Origin: a virus
IMG/VR virus record: IMGVR_UViG_3300037585_003919
Span: 1-21,160 of that record
Strand: one strand, 5' to 3'
DNA: 21,160 bases
Positions 18,001-21,160 of the stretch are shown here, one piece after another (position 1 is the stretch's first letter; each line of letters begins with the position of its first letter). A program made the position numbers and the translations under genes. Below the pieces are notes generated by a model that made no database searches, was not told where the DNA came from, and saw nothing but the letters and a program-made list of their open reading frames with translations.

Positions 18001-21000
18001 TAAGAGCAGGATCTATAATTACAAACTCAGTCAGTCCTAAACTACCAAAGTTGTTGAACAACAATGATTTTTGTTGATTATTAAGAGAGCTAACGAACTG
18101 TGATACTCCTGCAGCTGGGTGTGATGCAGGTAACTGTCTAAGCTTTTCTGCCATCTCAACACTATTCTTAGAATTGTATGTAGCACCAAGCACTGCAGCA
18201 TATATATCTGCTACCGGTACAAACGTGTCATACCCAAACACTCCTGTGTTTTTTACGTCTGTAGATACAGGTATCCTCCCAAGTAATCTTTTTACTTTAT
18301 CAGTTAGTTTTTTGTAAGGGTTTTCTTCTAATCTACCCTTGTTATATATACGTTGGTATACAACACCTACATCTTCTACAAGTATTTTAGTATCTGATTT
18401 TTCTCTTACTGTATACCCAAACTCTTCAAGCCTGTCTAGTACATCAGCTCGCATACCACGGTCTTGCTCCATGCCAGTAGCATCGTACGTGCTAAACCAC
18501 GTATCGTATACTTCTTGTAAGTATGCTTTTCTTTGGGGATCTTCTGTTTTAGCTGCTTCATCTCTAAACCACTCAGCAATCATAGAGCCTTCACCCGCTG
18601 TGCCTTCTGTAGATTCAGGGTCTCCAAACAACATACCAGCATCTAACGGTTGATTTTGTTCTACAAGAGACTTAATCGTATTAAGTACTTTAGCTACTCC
18701 TACATCTCTAGCTTCCTCAAATACTCTAGCATTACCAACTCTATCTAATGCAGATAACGTTGTTTCTACTTGAGGTGCAGGTTCTGTTTCAATAGGATTA
18801 TCTTCTATTACTTCAGGAAGTACTTCTATTTCTACATCTTCTACAGTATCAGCTGGTACTGCGTTTTCTTCAATTGGGGCCACAGGAGTCTCTTCATTTA
18901 CTGCATCTCTAGTAGCTTCTTCAAGTTTACCATCAGTGGCATTGTACTCCATGGTAACACCAATGTCATGGAAAAACTCACCATAAGTTCGATCCATAGC
19001 TTTAAAGTCTACAGCTAAAGGACCAACATCATTAGTGTTCTCCATAAGTGTAGCATCAGATAAATAGTCTAAGTAGTTATCATACTGTGTACTATCATCT
19101 ATAGGTGAAATAAACATTCCATCTACATTAATAAGCCTTGTATCAATTTGAAATTTTGAACTCTTAAGATTATTCTTTATAAGATCAGTTACAATTTTAG
19201 TATCCTTTGGATCACCATCTTTTACTACCTCAAAATTACCAGCTTCGTCATAATTACCAACACTAAACTTTACATTCTCCTCTTCAGATTTAGCAAACTG
19301 ATCAGTGTACATACGATATACAACACCTGTTTCATCTTTTACAAGAATGTAATTACTAAGAACACCATCTATATCTGAAGTACCTATATTTAATCTAGGA
19401 CCTAATCCGACTAAACTTTCTAACTTACTTGCAGCCCCATCTTTATTACTTTTTAAAAGTCCATGAGCTGTCTGATAAGCAATACTACTTTGTCCTATCG
19501 TTCTTGCACTAGCTGCAGCTGGTCTATACTTGCCATCAGGCTGTTTAAGTATTATATATACTGTACCTGGCTTAAGACTGTCTCCATTTATATTTGTAAT
19601 CTCATTAAGTTGACTTTCGTCAAAAGGAACTATTTCACCATCTTGATCTACTTTTCCTGTATCTATGTAAGTCTGCTTTGTACGCTCCCCTGTCTCCTCA
19701 TCTACAACCTCTCTACCTCTTATTATACCTAGTATAGGCTGTTCTTCTGACTTTTCAAAAGCTTCCTGTACTGATATAAACTTTTGATTACCTTGCTCAT
19801 CAACCATGTTATTAGGGTTGTTGAAATCTCTACCGGTAATTTCAGCTGTAATCTTTTCACCAGTTTCTAGTCTTTTTAATAAAGTAGAATAGTCTGCAGA
19901 TACATTTCTAACTAAGCCTATGTAGTCGTTACCAACTTTTATAGCTATAGTCTTTCCATCTTTTAACAACTCAAACGTTGCTATTTTGTTTTCTAGCCCA
20001 GGCTTAAACAATGGCTCTCTATTAAGTTGCACATCGTTATTTTCAAACAGCCTCTCGTCATACTCTATCCTACCTTTAGAAGGATTGTTCTGGTTGTTAA
20101 CAGTTATTTTATACTTCCCAATTCCTTGACTTCTGTCTAGAGTAAAATCACCAGCATTAATAACAATACCTGCTTTAGCGTTATCTATATCCCTAGAATT
20201 ATCAATACCTTGCTCTGCTTGTGCAGCTGCTGCTTCTTTATCTGCAGCAATTTCGTCTGCATCTTTTTGAGCTTGCTCAGCTTCTGTTGCTTCTGCAATC
20301 ATTTCTGCAGCTTCTGCATCAGCTGCTTGTTCTTCAGAGTCTGTAAGGTCCATTACTTCCCCTCCAACCGGTTCTAGTCTTGCTGTTGTTCGTCCTTCTT
20401 CTTTAGCTTGCTTAACCTCATCTTGCATAATTGATTTACGCACAGGATCTTCTTCTTCTTTAAGAAGTTCTTCTATTGCAGCGGGAGTCATTGCCCCAAT
20501 CTCTTGCCTAATCTTAGCTTCTGCTTCGTTCCTTTCACGTTTAACCTGCGCTATTTCTTCTTGCATAGCTGGAGATGCATTGCTTGCATCTACATCTGCC
20601 AGATCAGATTCTTTTACAGTCTCATTAATATCCTCTCTAATAGCTTGGTCTATCTTGTCTTGCTTTGCTTGTTCCGCTCTAGACTTTTCTCTTAAAACAT
20701 ATGCATCTCTTACTTCAGGAACAGCACTAAGGTTATTAAGAGCTTCTACCGCTTTCCTTCTATCAAGTGAAAGACCTAATAGATCTTGCATTTTTTCTTT
20801 AATCTCTTCTCTTAAAACAGGATTTGTTTCATTAATTCTTAAAAGAGATTCGTTTAATTTATCTAGTTGTTCTTGAGTAGTTACAGGTGCTACAACATTA
20901 CCAGAAACATCTCTTGTTCCTACTTCAACAGGTTGTAAAGGATCTCCAACTACAGCACTAAATATTTCACGGTTATTTAAAATATCTTGAATATTACCAC

Positions 21001-21154
21001 TCCCTTCAGGATCAGCTTTATTTATTTCATTAACAAGATTATCTACTCTACCATCTATATTAGTAAGATCAGCTGAGTTATTAAACAGCATACGTTTGTA
21101 CAATGTCTCATCAGCAATAATTTCTGCTTCCTCGTTCTTTTTCTCTTTAGACAT
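9083..21154 (-). CDS. Giant crAss-like virion RNA polymerase polyprotein with zincin protease motif
   Basis: This uninterrupted frame encodes about 4,023 residues from the ATG at 21154. The frame stays open to the window edge, so a further N-terminal extension cannot be excluded. Residue numbers here count from base 21160. Residues 158-320 are charged, Glu/Ala/Lys-rich and probably coiled; 754-800 form an acidic Pro/Val linker. The polymerase core, about 1300-2300, contains SDFDIDKMF (DFDID at 2035-2039), the metal-binding loop of the two-barrel RNA polymerases of crAss-like phages. Lys1725 (ESATKLGQ) and Lys1773 (FPQDIGIKEE) are candidates for the partner barrel. At 2786-2790 lies HEFGH, with Glu2836 (EMGKEILVTAIG) as a possible third zinc ligand: a zincin. 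Coiled-coil stretches follow (about 2911-3011 and 3324-3368). The C-terminus has a hydrophobic segment (3890-3907) and then five aspartates (3909-3913). It is probably packaged, injected and used for early transcription, as known for phi14:2 gp66 (roughly 2,200 residues). The protease role is unknown. Confidence 0.85.
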   Translation of the reverse strand: MSKEKKNEEAEIIADETLYKRMLFNNSADLTNIDGRVDNLVNEINKADPEGSGNIQDILNNREIFSAVVGDPLQPVEVGTRDVSGNVVAPVTTQEQLDKLNESLLRINETNPVLREEIKEKMQDLLGLSLDRRKAVEALNNLSAVPEVRDAYVLREKSRAEQAKQDKIDQAIREDINETVKESDLADVDASNASPAMQEEIAQVKRERNEAEAKIRQEIGAMTPAAIEELLKEEEDPVRKSIMQDEVKQAKEEGRTTARLEPVGGEVMDLTDSEEQAADAEAAEMIAEATEAEQAQKDADEIAADKEAAAAQAEQGIDNSRDIDNAKAGIVINAGDFTLDRSQGIGKYKITVNNQNNPSKGRIEYDERLFENNDVQLNREPLFKPGLENKIATFELLKDGKTIAIKVGNDYIGLVRNVSADYSTLLKRLETGEKITAEITGRDFNNPNNMVDEQGNQKFISVQEAFEKSEEQPILGIIRGREVVDEETGERTKQTYIDTGKVDQDGEIVPFDESQLNEITNINGDSLKPGTVYIILKQPDGKYRPAAASARTIGQSSIAYQTAHGLLKSNKDGAASKLESLVGLGPRLNIGTSDIDGVLSNYILVKDETGVVYRMYTDQFAKSEEENVKFSVGNYDEAGNFEVVKDGDPKDTKIVTDLIKNNLKSSKFQIDTRLINVDGMFISPIDDSTQYDNYLDYLSDATLMENTNDVGPLAVDFKAMDRTYGEFFHDIGVTMEYNATDGKLEEATRDAVNEETPVAPIEENAVPADTVEDVEIEVLPEVIEDNPIETEPAPQVETTLSALDRVGNARVFEEARDVGVAKVLNTIKSLVEQNQPLDAGMLFGDPESTEGTAGEGSMIAEWFRDEAAKTEDPQRKAYLQEVYDTWFSTYDATGMEQDRGMRADVLDRLEEFGYTVREKSDTKILVEDVGVVYQRIYNKGRLEENPYKKLTDKVKRLLGRIPVSTDVKNTGVFGYDTFVPVADIYAAVLGATYNSKNSVEMAEKLRQLPASHPAAGVSQFVSSLNNQQKSLLFNNFGSLGLTEFVIIDPALSTETAERSARTFDANSQSSTSFFKKKWKSEAGQTLYTVTKDALDNDVFRLSPEKAATIKEGISKLKKDSTNTVENANVLADLLMDMGMSIAPTREEARERVRSQVLSGNVDISRLISAPRTQLTTLAALHSNPTRRNNKGDDIGHVNLFETEKKTIDRVIRDFVEPFESAPATSFNMGGKLIYPINARTEINNLQNRIKDGTQAVEMLGKDGVSIKGQIVGISAKLLTSPKFKGKFKFTDLGILKGEQNKAYDELNQEDVMVVVMSQFHNGGQDTSNVALTTQADRKRMTFHTFPKVSNRNGKGFKALGLVSNETATLIIKNEIILDMHRAYKAKRYIDKAKTNNDPLIEGYHTKEWFKRMNLPGLKYNEKRAQAIYNHYEYGDPISNEILEGLGEDVNKALSTIKGEIKDANPNLEGLLKSKLGADVFSNYGNLDNFLEDFILTDVLGKKVSNQMLRNGTSNWTKDGRTFIKRANLVTTPGGMLNITVAGEYGADPTFTTATVKDLTPEDLNGLAEKYGAAIEKGLISRGATPENAKKAAEDAIKKYRETNATDAQAFISIDHYRKIRQGQGEWMPSDQEVYEEYKAGQPWDVTRSPLVPMKPQYDTINNMGGSLSDINIPISDKNSYMILTRDLADGRPVLEDMLARMEGRDQYAGQTPINVINTESATKLGQIRPYKIVDNKLISTPETLFAGQFDQLHVMTLDTRGLRFPQDIGIKEETKTNLGKQPKKNQIANVDRNHSYTLNIGTGKATKVKGSKMLEIYHNAIERKVQNDLNELKNALGFTSEFFEQNKDQIVDSKFMVTLRNRLLDMAKERGLAENVIESMRLELDQAGNVMFGLPLSYPGFQTTFDSLLFSAFRRNVYKQKVDGLEMVQFAEFGAHEETGELKFLDVNEDGYVTHAEIEIGEAQMKAFGLDLPVGVDLDTTDVAEENKRMIAYRIPNASKSFMVTLKIKRVNKSGAQSAVRVPAQITTAMGSDFDIDKMFLMMPAQKKDGTGRIMPDYKSLSANPAQILDATYPAKAVNNIILDVMEAVAVDPIHAQEVLDPEGIRDIEAGLAAIGMSKEQRGDVDLFNPMTHITAAYENMLSMSLRGIYANSIAGRNIVTSTGQEITGPVTVTVDGKRLNAVTQNSAFPDVFGIIRPTDHYLKQYLSAAVDSVKDPLQNAANDNSKTAPLTVYLLSIGATPQQIIKFLNNPHVRKVTEAMQSKDENTPKKAFFFGSNKKENNTANLDITEETPTREIEDTLIALYKGANALQTTYSAVSVDNIDGAGTVAAHQAYFDKINAIREGQLDAYGGASFVEGVLTGDLYRYQAAYYGAMETAIDVANRAGMIGTQISVTGFKNFVKDLTGKGFLGIEEHKALNRIISHHLLTKQGSPLSESAYLTEDTLSIVHLSTDQNIIAGLSNMRQLPLIANLSIIKQLTPKETQYNAKNKFFSLEFNNAQGRTLAEQNKMQREWERMLNRPESFGYDAQTTIQIKNFAKDLITNSISTTGFITSPTSMFGMLPNSVMKEIGAGEYLAQEMVKVETTASALNDLKSRFLQDYGHMKLGKKPMFPVLDNAVSMVRGVPSPVLSIIPDKILKRKPFYIVATDGFGNSYVYERIETGISDGEGQKIVTYHRTETRGREGMLNEAGNDRSILYPNKNATPESMQPVQNKATLSREIDAILSREADPKAKISKLKAAFADAGIDVIVEEGSLPKGVKGQVDGDVVTFDPSQMTDDTAYHEFGHIIVDMLPKAEVEKYIAQVRKLRPDLVKQVEDAYAGDNLSEFEMGKEILVTAIGIEGANIEKNKPSAFRRLINRIMRAIGKLFGVQPDAAVVLAEKMFAGELRGLQLSGIFNSKVQRSRDMQTEVDNLYKTATISVNAEIRQLEMVPEATRDTEQVRRLKELKKNLKRLKENKNDIDAFMKIQEYVVLNVDRAKAMMNDLRNLSEREAPVGKKEALRVLQQVDVVRRIIDGVDGGGSLVRQTQVLLRDVVGEEGTEQRKKDILADLQEALIDAQELDNEYLKIAIPLAADSIVNYGSEEVNADLDNIIAAAKRNKDIAGIDKRDPEYSLIQVKHGRGELSDAQREKALLDLKIEQLSNKKLGRKQLIKEMTQAHVDKSAYSYQMDPLVYSSEQNLQLFALAYIDQMTKANEGSRKTIFDFQKVYDAFREAKGGGINVSEFNKPFLTEHNVKGQNLLFLVQEYDVNEFYKARTNAENSFKENNGWPKDKNGKFVARNSEAYKQWAMDETGKGSPAVRQYYRSRAAWYAENTQPVENADALFDENQKEQQKLKDQIAELEGSESAFDQDKLAVLKQELGELVKDAKWNKSNETYSGALARPSDKYRSKQWEAIQADPAKKAYYKAMVDRYHADQARGTKANLFTNAWDTFSYQMPAIRKDSADRVQEQGVFSGVKDQVVDSLTRQATDIEYGVFQEVDGQVQKGVPILYTNRVDAKDVSRDIAASLMQFHHMTNMFEAKAEMQGLVNTMLDIHARREVLETDPSTGSRILNKLSPGDAQVYRKGKGIDSNTFKHLQSFVDANFYGMYDIPQYIRGLGEANKIASSVSVLTALNTLSFNTLQAGNQAILDNLMTWEEAWAGQFFTRANYRAAIAEYAASGGAMSDLGKMAPTTKLGQAMQMFDALVEMTDGAGKNITGGKTKQAMSTDSFFVLQHAVEHQTSGVRMIALMKAMEGKLKDKSGKVINNKEGKPADLWDLLVMDEKGFLVVDPRVANFDQGKFVAKLNSVQKRTNQIKGRRDKSHFQRSALGKVMTLFRNYFQPQLRKRFGHGDGYHVDQEAGTVTRGMYLSALDYLKNMFTQGRFALSDYSETDQQNIRRAFFETSVVLATYAIGRALAGMMSDDDDDNYALRFFAYQAKRLNTEMLQFVNPKEAMRIIDSPTATANLLRKWTGLIDQGAAEVGYAIGITGEEDIFYQRKSGINEKGDRKIMHKIKRVLPVVDGMISTLTPEEKIKFLQK

Positions 21155-21160
21155 AAACAA

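Noticed and set aside
11150-20876. Numerous rightward frames opposite the giant gene
   Set aside because: They are rich in Ser, Leu, Cys and Ile, typical antisense shadows of an A-rich coding strand. None has a recognisable motif, and the giant frame runs unbroken through all of them.
21158-21160. TTG as the start of the giant gene
   Set aside because: The TTG is merely the first possible start at the window edge. The ATG six bases downstream (21154) followed by SKEKK is more credible, although an upstream start outside the window remains possible.

Overview
The window looks like part of a tailed-phage genome of the crAss-like type, probably infecting a member of the Bacteroidota. The main reason is one giant leftward reading frame (about 4,023 codons, 57% of the window). 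It carries a DFDID active-site motif, the hallmark of virion-packaged RNA polymerases of crAss-like phages such as Cellulophaga phage phi14:2. Supporting signs are an AT-rich sequence, start codons without Shine-Dalgarno sites (usual in Bacteroidota and their phages), very tight gene packing, and a replication block facing a late/virion block. No similarity search was possible, so family names rest on motifs read by eye.

Bases 1-9062 form a rightward block of DNA-metabolism genes. In order they are: the 3' part of a Sak4-like RecA-fold ATPase; a small protein with a possible helix-turn-helix; a probable ssDNA-binding protein with an acidic tail; a TOPRIM (DnaG-like) primase; a DUF1064-type PD-(D/E)XK endonuclease; a T4 rIIA-like GHKL ATPase; an rIIB-like protein; a 5'-3' exonuclease/flap endonuclease; an unrecognised 259-aa protein; and a DUF1599/Nmad1 protein. 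Many neighbours overlap (TAATG, ATGA, TAGTG, and one 95-nt overlap), so translation is probably coupled. Hairpins at about 1758, 3251, 8680 and 9051 divide the block into likely transcription units.

Bases 9083-21154 hold the leftward giant gene. Its layout is a charged/coiled N-terminus, an acidic linker, an RNA polymerase core with DFDID near residue 2035, a zincin protease motif (HEFGH) near 2786, coiled-coil segments, and a C-terminal region with one hydrophobic stretch. By analogy with crAss-like and N4-type virion polymerases, it would be packaged in the particle, injected with the DNA, and transcribe the early genes, including the replication block here. A symmetrical terminator separates the two converging blocks, and its loop contains the stop codon of the last rightward gene.

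TAA, TAG and TGA all end genes here, so there is no sign of the stop-codon reassignment known from some crAss-like phages. No tRNA, CRISPR array, insertion sequence, attachment site or origin was found. Every gap between genes is shorter than 100 bases.
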